NCBI GenBank assembly: GCA_023053545.1
Contig: JAKZAN010000001.1
Span: 372,001-436,000, forward strand
DNA: 64,000 bases
Direction: 5' to 3'
Origin: Lepidurus packardi
Lineage: Eukaryota > Arthropoda > Branchiopoda > Notostraca > Triopsidae
Positions 47,353-58,921 of this stretch are shown here, piece after piece; within the stretch, counting starts at the first letter, position 1, and every line of letters starts with the position of its first letter. The notes under the pieces were generated by a model, which had not been told where the DNA came from, ran no database searches, and was given only the letters and a program-made list of their open reading frames with translations. A program made the translations under genes and the position numbers.

Positions 47353-47409
47353 TACACCTTGGTTCCTATGTTGCTTATATACCTGCCTCAACGCCTATTA
47401 TATATAAGC

Positions 47410-47476
47410 CCATGACCGCGTGGATACCACGCATGACTGGGGACCCAAAGGTCCTCGGTTCGATTCCCGGTCGTGG
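47410..47476 (+). other. tRNA-like sequence with perfect B box
   Basis: GGTTCGATTCC at 47457-47467 is an exact RNA polymerase III B box. The ends CCATGACC and GGTCGTGG pair over 8 bp, and GCGTGG-ATA-CCACGC forms a D-arm-like hairpin. The anticodon region (GGACC-CAAA-GGTCC) folds with a 4-nt loop and the T stem has a mismatch, so it is not a functional tRNA. It fits a tRNA-derived SINE head or a tRNA pseudogene. Confidence 0.5.
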
Positions 47477-48339
47477 CACTTTATTTCGTCGAATAAACGA
47501 AATATTAATTGGCTCCCTTTCCCTGTACCATATGCCTTCCTGGCAAGGTTCCTATTCGCATATTCGAAATTGTGATGCTTCGGCATTACGAGCTCGAATA
47601 TCGTGGATAGGAAACCGAGCAGGGGAGTTGGGTACAGGGAAAGGGGGCGAGGCTTCAATTTTTGACGATTTTTCAAGGGGACCCCCTTGATACAGCATTA
47701 TTCCTTATGGAGAAAAGCCCAGAAAACGCTTCGAAATCTCGAAAAGGAGCCACGCCCCCTTTTTCGTCCAATCCACCAATAGGATTCGTCCATTTCGGAA
47801 ACCACGCCCCCTTTTTTAGCGGATTTTTTGAAAATTCACGCAAAAATATTTAAAATTTTAATTTTTATTGCAAAATTGGCAAATAATACAAAAAGGACAT
47901 TTTTGGAAACTAGATTTTACGGGGAACTTTTTGGTACAACAAATAAGGCGAACAAATAAACAAAACAAATAAATAAAACTTAAAATTAAGAAAATAAATT
48001 AAAAGTCAAGTCAGTTGAAACTCAACTGAAATCCTGAAGTACTAGGAGAACGGCGAATGAAGAAGCGGCGAATCTAAAGCGTGACTTGGGGAAAAGTGAA
48101 GAAAATTAAAATGTAAAAGAAATCTCAACAATACAAACTGCATGTAAATCGGCTTTTTGCTACCCGCTTCGAAATCTTGTCATCCATATTCGACTTCAAT
48201 CCAAATATTCGATCCAAATAGCCTTCTATTTGCTAGCCTGAAAGAAACAATGAGTAGTAAAAACTTACAAATGTAAATTTAAAGCGTTACTACCATCACT
48301 CCGAAGGTCCCCATGACGTTTACACTGAAATCTGATTCG

Positions 48340-48685
48340 TTAGGAGATGCTGACCTCTTGGCACAGGATTACTTCCTCTTCCCCTTCATTTTGCCACCGA
48401 AAACTAGAAGAAAAGAGAAAAATATTAGCACGCATGAAATCAATTCATTAACAAAATGTTTAAAACTTACAAATAAGTGTGAACACATCCGCAGAGGAAG
48501 GCTCCCAAAACGAGTGAAAACAGAAAACGTATGAAAAGGAGGAGGACTATGGAGGAGAAAACTTGCCGAATTTTGTGTTTGTAGACTCCCGACACACAAG
48601 TAAAAAACAACAACACACGTTTGAGACATTCGTCCTCACTTTTGCATTTCCGGTGTAATGCAGGGATGAAGTAGAGAGCACACAT
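48340..48685 (-). CDS. Unrecognised 92-aa candidate membrane protein, right arm copy
   Basis: Mirror copy of 45850-46195: exons 48685-48471 and 48403-48340 on the minus strand, apparently identical in sequence. Confidence 0.35.
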
Positions 48686-50937
48686 AGAGATGAAGTAGAG
48701 AACACATATTTTTGCACTGGCATAGGCCTGACAAGCCTTTTGCCAAACACCACACGTAACACTTTAAACGCGCACTTGAATTGACTCCAGGTTTTCGAAG
48801 ATCCAATTGGTAATGTTTTCGAAGATAACACTTAATCCGATTGTTAATGTTCAACATGCTTGGGAATGTTTAACTATAAACTCACTACTAGCTTTCACAA
48901 CATCGCTGGAGAGAAGCAGGTGAGCACTGACTGCTTGCTAGGGAGCAACTGACGTTATAGGGTTCTCAGGGTGGACATCCGTTCAAAGGCAACAAACTCT
49001 TGAAACTATCCGGACACGGTTTGGTGTTTATACGAAAACACATGCAGTGCTACGCAGCTTCGGTTCGGGTTCGTCCATCCATGGTAGCGAATCAGAGAAC
49101 GGCTTGCCAAACCGAAACTTGTGGCGAATTCGAGGGCCAGAACCGAGCCACTTCTTATGTCTTCGCTTTCTTCTAATGGACGGCATTTAACAACATACAT
49201 TCATAATGTCATTGAGATGTTGTTAAGTAATAACGCAGGAGTTCCAATGGATAGCCTATTTGAATAAAAACAACAACACTAGTATAGAGAATAAAAAAAA
49301 TAACAAGTCAAAACTTACTCCGCCTCTTCATCACCACATCCCCTTTCCTGCTGGTCCTCCACAGGCCCCACAATGCACCCGAACCACGCCCTCCAAAACC
49401 CAGAGAAGGTCCGTTGCTACCGTTGAAGACTTAACACACTCGTGGTATTTCCCAATGCGAAATATTAGCACAACGGAGCTCTACCTCAAGCCTATTAGAC
49501 AATGACAAAGCAGATATTAATACAAAAAGATCGAGTTCATTAAAACTAAAAAATGGACCTTGCGTAACGAACATCAAAGACGAATCTGGTAACTGCGGCT
49601 CACAAGTTTCCTCGTCTTCTTCAAAAGTGGGCGGAGTTTAGCGTCAGAAAGGCTTCAAATGGCTCTAATCTTGGGTAGTCACGCAGTGAATGCAGTTGAA
49701 AGCCTTCCCTTCGTTTTCGCCGAGAATTCTAGAACAAAAGAGACAAGCATCAGTATTACGTCAAAAGTATCAGGAGAAAAACACCCTTCTGCTGGTTCGT
49801 TTGTGCCTTGGGGGTGTTCAGTGAGTCTCTACTAGTTGATAATAGATGGCGCAGTTTGTAGGGTTTAGTGCAGCTTGTAGATGGGACAGCTTGCAAACAT
49901 ATAACTCTTCGACTGGGGATGACTCTTCGACTGGGGAAAGAAACCAGAAAGCCACTTTGGAAAAAATTCAAACAAGTTCTTACCTCGACTGAGCGAACAC
50001 GTGGATCCCCCCGAAAACAGCAACAATCTTAAAAACACGGCAAAATCGCAGCCGGATTCCACCAGCACAGCACATGAAATAATAGCTCCCCACAGCCTCA
50101 GCTTAGCAGAACAGGAAGAGGGAATGGATGAGCACCACACGCTTAACACGTTGTAATACTATCACTCACTGTGAAATGTGGCACCGTCTAATAAATAGAA
50201 AAGGAACTCTTAGTAAATACCGTTCAGGTTTAAGCACAACTTTGTAAGGGTAAACTTTGTAAGGTTTAAGCACAACTTTGTAAGCTTTGTCCAGTTTAAG
50301 TTGAGTCACTAAAACAGTCACCCCACCCGACTTGACACATCAAAAAAGCCACTGGAAAATTGCTAAAAAGAAAATCGGATTTCGTGAAAAATAGAAAGAA
50401 CGAATCGTTGTCTGAGTAGAGGAAATGGAAGGCACTGCGGGAACTTGACACTAATGGCAATATGTAGCCAACGGGGAGCGAAGAAACTTGAAAACGTTCG
50501 AAACCTACTGACGCCAACCCTCGGGAATTATGTCGAAAATGCTCAATATTGCTACTTTTAATGAGCAAACTGTGAGAATATGCATGCTGCTTGCATACTA
50601 TACAAGTGTTGGATGCTTTCACTTTGATACAAGTCGGATGGGAGTCGATAAACTTGAAATAAAACGGGAGCAAAATACCTGACGTGTAGAAGGTTCTAGT
50701 TTTGTTCGCAGACGAGATTAATTCCGTCGTCACCGACAAGCACCGACAAGCGCCGACAGAGGGCTGTACCCATTCGCCAGAAACCATGGCAACATTACGA
50801 GCATCCTGATTGGGCACTGCGTTGGGTGAGTGTTTTTAAACTCCATATTCTGACATTTAGCGTGTTAGCAATACTATTCCCACCCCCTAACAAATGAAGG
50901 AAAATACAAATATAAAAATCCCTTACCAAAAAATTAA

Positions 50938-51435
50938 CTAATCGGAGGAGGGAAAGCAACGCACACCACACGACAGTTCAAGTCTTGACGAATATCTGCG
51001 ATCTCCTTGCGTCATTTCCATAAAGCATCTGCTCCAAGGGTCAAACTAAACAGAAGACACATTAATGTGGCAATGAAATCCATCAAAAGTTGGCTAGGAG
51101 CTTACCGTGGATCTCCAGAACGTGGCAATACTTGCTACAGTCCCGAAATGTGGGGCTTCCGTGGGTTGGAACAGCCTCCGGTTCAAAGATTCACAACAAA
51201 TGAGCAGACCAAGCTCACCGTACGATTCTATACTGAGCTCTATCTGAAGCCCATCATAGCCTAGGGACCTAGCAAATATTCCTTTTTTAAATCTAGTTCA
51301 TTCCAATGAAACTATTTTACCTCCAGTTGTGAAGGCCAAGGACGAAACTGGGGGATTTGATAACTGCAGCTCACAAGACTCTTCGCTTTCTTCTAATGGA
51401 CGGAATTGAACGATACAATAAAGGCACAATCTCAT
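50938..51435 (-). CDS. Unrecognised 125-aa spliced candidate gene, right arm copy
   Basis: Mirror copy of 43100-43597: exons 51435-51321, 51260-51106 and 51045-50938 on the minus strand, apparently identical. The two copies point toward the centre of the palindrome. Confidence 0.45.
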
Positions 51436-53615
51436 GGAGATGTTGTTAAGTAATAATGGATAGCCTATTGGAATAAAAACAACAACATTAGTAGAGAGAA
51501 TTTAAAAAAAAAGTAAGAAATCAAAACTTACTCCGCCCTCTTCAACACCACACACGCAATACCGTCCCTTGCCTGCTGGTCCTCCACCGGGCCACAACCA
51601 CGCCCACCAAAACCCAGACGACCATGAAGACTGAACGGGCCTGCTCGTGGTATTTCCCCATAGGGAATAGTAGCCAAACGGAGCTCTATCACAAGCCTAT
51701 TAGACAATGACAAGGCAGATATTAATAGAAAAGATCGAGTTCATTCAAATCAAAAAATTCAAACCAAAAGGACGGCAAGAGGCACGGGGATCAAGTTGGC
51801 TGAGTGGAACGGGAGGAGGGAAAGGATCACACACTTAACACGTTGTAACAATAGAACTGTTTGTGAAATTTGTCACCACCTAAGAAATAGAAAAGGGACA
51901 ACTCTTAGTAATACTGATCATCTTTAAACACAACTTAACACGGTTTTACGCTTTGACAAAATGAATTTGAGTCTCGAAAAAAGTACGTCATCCCACCCGA
52001 CTAGAAAAATCAAGATGGCGGAACAGGGCGGGGACAAAAACGTTCGCTGGAGCTTTGACCGGGACCGACAATGGCGGCCATGCGGGAATTTTTAATATTA
52101 CGTTTTTTAGCCGGAAAATTGCTAAATTTGTTTGCATTGATAATTTTTTAAATCCAAAAACAGGATTACCCTCCGAGGGTGTATCTTTGTTGGTAGTCAT
52201 GAGGATTGAGGAATTAAGAGAAATCTGGAAATTACTCAAATCGGATTTTGAACATTTTCGTGACAAAATAGAATAAACAAAATCTTCGCCTAAGTAGAGG
52301 AAACGAAAGGCAGAATATGGTAACCTCCTAGTAGTTTTTAATTGAATTAATGCCAATGGGAGTGAATAAACTTGAAAACGTTCGAAAAATTGTTCGAAAT
52401 CTACTGACGCTTACCCATGGGAATACTGTCGAACATTATCAACATTGTTACTTTTAATTAAGAGAATGTGATAATACGCAAGCTGATTGCATAATAGTTA
52501 GGTCTGTTTGCCTTTCAGTTGGATAAAAGTCGGATGGGATTAAAAATAATTTGAATAAAACGGGAGCAAATTACCTGACGTGGAGTCGGCTTGGCGTCTG
52601 TTCACAAAATGGCTGACGGGATTAATTCCGTCCGCTATGCAAAGTGGCGGCGAGTGCCTACAGAGGGCTGTATCCATTTCGCCACAGGCTATGGCAACGT
52701 TAGCAACGTGATTGGGTAGTTTTTTTCTAATTCCGTATTCTGGCATTCTGCGTTCTAGCCATACTATTCCCCCCAAAAAAGAAACATTAAAGAAATGGCA
52801 ATGAATAACTGTACACAACAAATAAGTGCACAAATAACAAGTAACTGTACACAAGAAATGGATAGGAACGAAACTTTTGGAAAGTCCACGTCTCCTAGCC
52901 ACACTTGGGGATCAAGCAAAAAAGCTTCCAATTGCTTCCGACGACGTATGAATGGAGAAATATAAGCATTCGTTTACATGTATAAATAAATAACTAATAA
53001 GCCGAATTCATAAGAACGAAAGCTGCGACGTAAAGAAGACGGACCTATTTGATTCCTTTTATTATTACTGATCTACTGCATTAAATTAAACTGCTAAATA
53101 CCTTAACAAAATATCTTTCCTTAATCTTACACGTATCTCTCCCACGTGGTACGCCATGTTTTCACTCAGCTTCATTTGAATAACAATCAAAGAAATAAGG
53201 ATGTCTCTCCTAAAAAATCAAATTATAATTACCAACTGGAGCAGGCAAAAGGTGGAAAAGAATAACCCAGCGGCATCCTGTTTGAGCTTGCCCAGCCCAA
53301 ATTTCCCAAAACCGTCCGTTTTAGACGTTAAAAAAGGCCTAGACGCCCAAACGTTTGAATGAAACTTCGCACTGAAAACACGCACAAAATCCACCATTTA
53401 ATCTGAATGAATGCTTATAGATGAACAGGAATGTTGTTCGTAACTGCAGACAGACTAAGTTACGTAAATTCAGCTAAAAACACAACTATTCTATACATAA
53501 ATTTATGCATAACAATAGTTTCTGTCTGAACATGTAGCTTGTCCGACTTTTCGAGCGCGACTAAGGCTGCAAGTTGGACAAAGCGCCTCTTGTGGCCGTT
53601 CCATTAACGCGCACT

Positions 53616-54067
53616 TTTTGATACAACTTGATAGCATTTGATAGATTTTTATTGGCCATCTTATTAGGCTATCAGTCAAGTTCCGTTTTTCTTTCTGTAT
53701 AAAAGTTTTGGGGCTTACTGAATGCCACACTGCTCCTTAAACGCTTCATTCTAATTACGTGTTTAACATCTTTTAACATCCTTTTATCATCGTGACCCAT
53801 TTAACTGGAGCTTCGGGTGCTTGAAAGCCGAAAAAGCATTACAAGAATTTATAAGCCAATTTTCTCCAGAGCTTGTATTCTCTTGTCATAAGTTTGATAA
53901 TTAGTGGGAACCAAATAGTCAAACAAGAAAAGGTGCCGGAAGGGATTTTCCCTATTTTCAATTCAGAAAGGGGGCGGTGCCAGATCGTGTTTAGCCTGAC
54001 GCAAGTCGCAAAAGACCGATTGTTATTGTTATTATTCTTAGAAATCCTTTTCTATTCTTTTAAAGAA
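53616..54067. other. Right flank of palindrome and LAMTOR5 promoter
   Basis: Unique sequence. It includes a GC box, GGGGGCGG, at 53970-53977, about 90 bp before the LAMTOR5 start codon. An open frame reaches upstream in phase with LAMTOR5 (from 53873), but its extra residues do not look like the family. Confidence 0.45.
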
Positions 54068-54530
54068 ATGGAAACAGAGCTACAAAGAACTGTGGATGAC
54101 CTGTAAGTTGAGTATGTAGTCCAAAAATCCAAATGCTAATTGAAATTTCTTAGGATGAGGGATCCAAATGTTACTGGTGTCCTTTGTGCGGATAAACAAG
54201 GAATGTGTGTGGCAGGTGGGTACCCTTTTACACTAGAAAACGAAGCTTTAGATAATTAAAATAAATCTTCTTTAGTTGCTGGTAAAGCGAATACCAAGGC
54301 TGCAGGAACTATTACAGCCATTGCTAACTTGGCAGCTACGTTGGAGACTGATAGTGAAAATCCTGTTATTTCCTTAGAAAGCCAAAATAGGTAGGAAATT
54401 AAAACAAAAAATAACGGTTTGTACTGCCTCTGAACTTGGGAGTTGAAAACATGTATTCCCTAGTCGTTGCCTTATACATCAGAATGCAGGAGTGACATTG
54501 GCCATCTACAAGAAACGCGAGCCTGTGTAA
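54068..54530 (+). CDS. LAMTOR5: Ragulator subunit LAMTOR5 (HBXIP)
   Basis: Four exons: 54068-54102, 54154-54215, 54276-54390, 54464-54530; 92 aa against 91 in human. Roadblock-fold subunit of the Ragulator complex, which anchors Rag GTPases on lysosomes for mTORC1 activation. Family features: METELQRTVDDLMRDPNVTG, VLCADKQGMCVA, and the closing NAGVTLAIYKKREP, matching the IMIQKHDGITVAVHK strand of the vertebrate protein. Introns are 51-73 nt. EIF2B2 starts 276 bp downstream on the same strand. Confidence 0.92.
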
Positions 54531-54682
54531 AAAGATTCCGGCGCTATTTCGTTAATCTCCTTTTCATATACAAACTTTTTGCTTGGTTTTGTTTTTTCTA
54601 AAAATGTATACATGCGGATAAAATACATGATTTCCATCTCCAAACGTTGGGGCAGTCGAGTTCTCTTAGGGATACCCTGACC

Positions 54683-54714
54683 TATTGGGCGAACCACCTT
54701 CGAAGAGGCGGGGC
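54683..54714 (+). promoter_or_regulatory. Inverted CCAAT and GC box upstream of EIF2B2
   Basis: ATTGG at 54683-54687 (CCAAT on the minus strand) and GGCGGGGC at 54707-54714, about 95-120 bp before the EIF2B2 start codon. This is a typical housek­eeping promoter layout. Motif match only. Confidence 0.4.
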
Positions 54715-54806
54715 TTTAGGTTTTAGGGGCAGTTCTCTTTCGTTTGTAAACAATACTGTAATAACAGGAAATTTTCGACCGTATAGGTCGAAAATATAGG
54801 TATAGC

Positions 54807-57003
54807 ATGCCGGGCTTGGATAAAGATTTGTCGGAGTTAGTGAGCTCTTTTAAAAACGATGTCAATCAAGGGTAAGTTCTTTCGTCCTTTCGTAACTATT
54901 TTGAAAAGTTTGGATCGAAAGCATACATCAATACTATTTGTCATTCTTCGCAATAACAAAAGGTGGAATTATTATTTTTTTTTTCAAGGAAATATTTCGA
55001 CTCGTATACATTGGTGCAGCAGACGGTTAATTTGCTACGGAAAGTGATTGCCCACTCTAAATGGAACAGTGCAGCGGAACTGATTTCCTTGCTAAAAGAA
55101 CAGGGCAAAGAACTGGTTAATTCAGCCCCTTCTGAGAACTCGATAGGAAATATGGTCCGCCGGATCCTTAAGATTATTCGGGACGAAAACGCCTCTCCTC
55201 ACAAAGTAAACTCAGCCTTGTTCGGTCTGCAAATCGAATTTTATGCTTATCCTATTTTATACTTATCTTTCTTTCAATTACAGGGCAACCAGGAAGATGA
55301 ACTGGAGGAATCCTTACACAAATTGGTACTCATTGAAGGTGAAGACTGCAAGCACGACATTACGTCCGTCAACCTGAAAGCTGCGATTATGGAAAACTTG
55401 GGCGAACTACTCATGGAGTTCGAAACCAGCGTTGATAATATCGCAGCCAAAGCGTTAGAACATATCCACTCTAATGAGATCATTATGACCATCGGACGCT
55501 CGCGGACAGTAGAAACCTTCCTGAAACACGCTGCCATGCACCGCACTTTCCAAGTGATCGTGGCCGAATGTGCCCCGTTTTATAACGTAAACCACTTCCG
55601 TTCATATCTCTGTTTTATAACCTAAATTCTTATAATCTAAACTCTTATAATCTAAAATTCTTATAATCTAAACTCTTATAATCTAAACTCTTATAATCTA
55701 AACTCTTATAATCTAAATTCTTATAATCTAAACTCTTATAATCTAAACTCTTATAACCTAAATTCTTATAATCTAAACTCTTATAATCTAAACTCTTATA
55801 ATCTAAACTCGTATAATCTAAACTGTTATAATCTAAACTCTTATAATCTAAAATCTTATAATCTAAAATCTTATAATCTAAACTCTTCCAGGGTCAAGAA
55901 ATGGCACTTAGCCTAGCCAAAGCCAAAATCCAAACGACTTTAATTCCGGATACCTCCATATTCGCTATGATGGCCCGAGTGAATAAAGTCATCATGGGGA
56001 CGCATTCTGTTATGGCCAATGGCGGCTTGAAAGCTGTGTGTGGCAGTCATACTGTCGCTTTAGCTGCGAAACACCATTCAGTCCCGGTAATAACCCGAAT
56101 CTTTCTACCTGAATCTACCTGAACTCGTTGAATTGGTCGGTGTTATCACTCCGATTAGGTGATCGTGTGCGCCCCGATGTACAAGTTCAGCCCGCAGTAC
56201 GTTTGCAGCTTAGACCAAGACGGCTTCAACAGTTTCGCGTCTCCGATTGATCTTATCCGAGGATCTGAAGGGGCAGTTTTATCCTCAGTGCAAATCTACA
56301 ACCCAGTTTTCGACTACGTGCCCCCGGAGCTGGTCAAACTCTTCATTTCCAACACGTAAAACTAATTCCGAAATTATTTGGATTATTTTTTAATAAATAG
56401 TATTTTAATAATTATTGTTTTTTAATTTTTTAATTAATAGTATTTTAGTAATTAATTAGTATTTTTTTTAATAAATAGTATTTTAATAAACACGTAAAAC
56501 TAATTCCAATTATTTGGATTATTTTGTAATAAATAGTATTTTAATAATTAGTATTTTTTGTAATAAATAGTATTTCAATAAACACGTAAAACTTCTAAAT
56601 TCCGAAATTATTTGGATTATTTTTTAATAAATTGTATTTTAATAATTAGTATTTTTCTATTTTTTTTAATAATTAGTATTTTAGTAATTAATCAGTACTT
56701 TTTTTAATAAATAGTATTTTAATAAACACGTAAAACTAATTCCGAAATTATTTGGATTATTTTGCAATAAATAGTATTGTTATTATTATATTATTTTTAT
56801 TTTTAGTATTATTATTAATATAATAGTATAATACTAATAGTATAGTAATAAATACTAATAATTCATATAATAGTATTCATTATTCGCAGGGAAGTTTCTC
56901 ACGTGTGTTCTTAAAAACTGTCTTTTCTAGTGGTGGACACGCGCCTTCTTACATATACCGTTTATTGAGCGAGTTATATCATCCACTGGACTCTGAATTG
57001 TAA
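54807..57003 (+). CDS. EIF2B2: Translation initiation factor eIF2B subunit beta
   Basis: Six exons: 54807-54871, 54989-55205, 55284-55586, 55892-56086, 56159-56355, 56931-57003; 349 aa (human 351). Part of the eIF2B regulatory core (alpha/beta/delta) that exchanges GDP for GTP on eIF2 and senses eIF2 phosphorylation. Family stretches: [102 protein letters not shown] and [16 protein letters not shown]. Intron 2 (78 nt) has no in-frame stop, so retention would insert 26 residues. Introns 4 and 5 are filled with tandem repeats. Confidence 0.95.
55622..55889 (+). repeat. 15-bp minisatellite in EIF2B2 intron 4
   Basis: About eighteen copies of CTTATAATCTAAACT with single-base variants, filling the intron almost to the acceptor of exon 4. 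The unit resembles the exon 3/intron 4 junction (TTTATAAC|GTAAAC), from which it may have grown. Confidence 0.9.
56351..56880 (+). repeat. Tandem repeats in EIF2B2 intron 5 carrying donor-site copies
   Basis: Units of about 90-150 bp begin with AACACGTAAAACT, which is the true exon 5 end and its donor (exon end at 56355). Copies start near 56489, 56580 and 56727, each followed by AT-rich TTTGGATTATTTT and TAATAAATAGTATTTTAATA. The last ~120 bp are plain AT-rich sequence. Confidence 0.85.
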
Positions 57004-57260
57004 AGACCTGGCTATGTGTTCGCTGCTTGTATACTGGTTAAAGCCGATATTATAAAATTGGGTTGGAAAGGACAGAACCGAACACAGACAACATTCAAGG
57101 CACTTTTGAGTCCTCATTAAGACAGATTCCTTACAAAATAAAGCTTAGAAAAAGAAAAGACAGGAAGCAGAAGTTTGCTTTTCTCTCAGGTACTCCAAAT
57201 CTGACATTCTAATTTTCCCTTCATTTCCCTTCAACTTATTTCTTTTAAAAAGTGCAAAGT
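57004..57260. other. Convergent 3' ends of EIF2B2 and ZNF367
   Basis: A canonical polyadenylation signal AATAAA for EIF2B2 lies at 57137-57142, 134 nt after its stop. The right part is the ZNF367 3' UTR on the opposite strand. Confidence 0.6.
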
Positions 57261-58779
57261 TTAAGTGCTGCTGCTAGGGGGAGACGAAGGGCTAGGGGGA
57301 GACGAAGCCAGTGCCATGAGAGCCACGGCTCCCGTCCATGTCTCGTTGCGCATGGGATGAGAGTCAGCCAGAGTCCTAATAACCGATGGTCGGTTGCATT
57401 GTTGCTCGCTTAATCTAGATTGCATGGCTTGTTCGTCTTGGCAGAGTTGTTCGTTCCACGCTTCGCGTAGCCAACGCTTTTTGGGTTTCTCAATGGAGGA
57501 AAAGCTTGGCTCTCGCTCGTGATGGTGTTCCTCGGGTGTTGGTGGCGACTCCGCTTCGTGTGGCAGGGGTTCCACTATCACTGACGGATACGCTGCAGCG
57601 ACGTTTTCGGTTTCGACTCGGCGAATCTTAACTGGCGTTTTGATCGGACTCAGGCCCCAAGGCAATGGGGCGATTCCTGGCAACGCAGGCTCAACCGCTT
57701 GAGATAAGGAGCGGTACAAGGGCAGCATTTCTCCGTCTGAAACTTCAGGAGTTTCGTAAAGTTTCGTGGGCTTATTCTTGCTCCTGTTATTGCGCTTGGG
57801 CGTATACGTGGAATCATTTTCCCACCAGTTTTCTTGCTGTTCCATTTCCGACGTTAAACCTCGCTTGGTTTTCGGCTTCTTAATGAAGCTTTCTTGACTG
57901 CGAGGAACAGGTTTCTCTTCTGTGCGTCTCTTATATCTAAACAAACCAAGTTTGATAGCTATATATCTTCCTATATACTTTGATAGATTCCTATATAAAG
58001 GGGGACTCATACTTTTCGAGCCATTCGAGAGCTTCAGGCGTGTTGTCAGTGGCCAGAACAGGTTGCAGCACAAGTTCGTGACAGCGTTTTAGAGAGCCAT
58101 TGGGATGATCTGAACAGTGGCGATTGGCATGAGTGAAACGGTTCCGGCAACTGGAAGGACAAATAATCGTTAATCTAGTTATGGATAGTTTGTTTTAAGA
58201 AGGATAGTACTTGGCTTCGGCGCAAATAAAGGGCTTCTCGCCCGTGTGCAAACGCTGATGAGTCTTTAACTGCCCGCTCTGCGTAAACGCTTTTCCACAG
58301 GACGGATAATCGCAAAGATAAGGTTTTTCTCCAGTGTGAGTACGTTTATGGGCTTGTAGGGACTTCTCACGAGGGAAAACACGATTACAGATGGTGCATT
58401 TGATGGCACTGGGTGATACTGCTCCTTCCACAATTAAGTGGGAGATGAGATCTGCTCTCGGTCTTCCTCGTTTGGAAATGGCGTCATTTCTATGAAGGGA
58501 ATTAATGGAATTAAGGGAATGATTTCCCAATGAAGCAGGGGTGGACGGTGAATCGCAGTAAGAGGACGACAAGCTAAGATCAGGAGACACTAATGAATTG
58601 GTAGCCGGGCTGTCATGAGGAAGATCTTCTCCCCATTGCCAAGGGTAAAAGTTCTGGCTGAGAGGAGTACTGAAATTGATCAAATTGTCCACTGATGAGT
58701 TCTTTTTCGGCGTTGTGTTGATGTTATGATAAGTAGAAGACTGCATGTTTGCTACACTTAAGCCACCAGCTAATAACAA
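57261..58779 (-). CDS. ZNF367: Zinc finger protein 367
   Basis: Three exons on the minus strand: 58779-58211, 58150-58013, 57936-57261; 460 aa. Nuclear C2H2 transcription factor. After a Ser/Asn-rich N-terminus comes KRGRPRADLISHLI, then C2H2 fingers CTICNRVFPREKSLQAHKRTH and CDYPSCGKAFTQSGQLKTH, linked by HTGEKPY. A third, shortened Cys-His segment (NRFTHANRHCSDHP) follows, as in the vertebrate protein. The long C-terminal part (Pro/Glu-rich, with TPEALEWLEKY and KPKKRWLREAWNEQ) is less conserved. An in-frame Met at 58746 is an alternative start. It shares a ~450-bp divergent promoter with SERBP1. Confidence 0.93.
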
Positions 58780-58870
58780 GGCACTGATTAAATGGGCACC
58801 AGGCTAGTTTAAAGGGACAAAGGTCCACTCCCGCGACCTTAAACAACGGCCCTTTAACATCGTGTCTCAA

Positions 58871-58880
58871 CCCGCCAAAA
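58871..58880 (-). promoter_or_regulatory. E2F-like site upstream of ZNF367
   Basis: TTTTGGCGGG on the minus strand, 92 bp before the ZNF367 start codon, close to the E2F consensus TTTSGCGS. Vertebrate ZNF367 is cell-cycle regulated, which would fit. Motif match only. Confidence 0.45.
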
Positions 58881-58921
58881 GTGCCAAACACTGCATTCGC
58901 GCCTCGCCACTCGGGTTCCGT

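Larger units (their letters stand above)
46993..47542. other. 550-bp palindrome spacer
   Basis: Unique sequence between the arms. 46993-47280 is a nested inverted repeat built on GAAGGTCATT / AATGACCTTC and TGAAGGTTATTTGAAG units, folding around 47140; both halves contain GTGTACGTGCAAGGTTGC or its complement and a GTAGCTA/TAGCTAC segment. 47281-47352 is an (ACAT)n microsatellite. 47410-47476 is tRNA-like (separate entry). Confidence 0.8.
47543..53615 (-). repeat. Right arm of the large palindrome
   Basis: Reverse complement of 40907-46992. Identical to the left arm from 47543 to about 52430 as far as I can read, then increasingly different to about 53615, where similarity ends. It lacks the outer terminal repeat found at 40629, and sequence beyond 53615 is unrelated to the left flank. 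The inner terminal repeat starts at 47774. Confidence 0.95.

Noticed and set aside
47410-47476. Functional tRNA gene
   Set aside because: The anticodon arm has a 4-nt loop and the T stem is mismatched; only the B box and outer pairing are good.
40907-53615. Palindrome as a pure assembly artefact
   Set aside because: The outer arms differ by many substitutions, the flanks are unique and the spacer is unique, which a simple fold-back error would not give. A haplotype-joining error is still possible and needs long reads.
55622-55889. CRISPR-like array
   Set aside because: It is a head-to-tail minisatellite without spacers, in an intron of a eukaryotic gene. The same holds for the other repeat arrays in the window.
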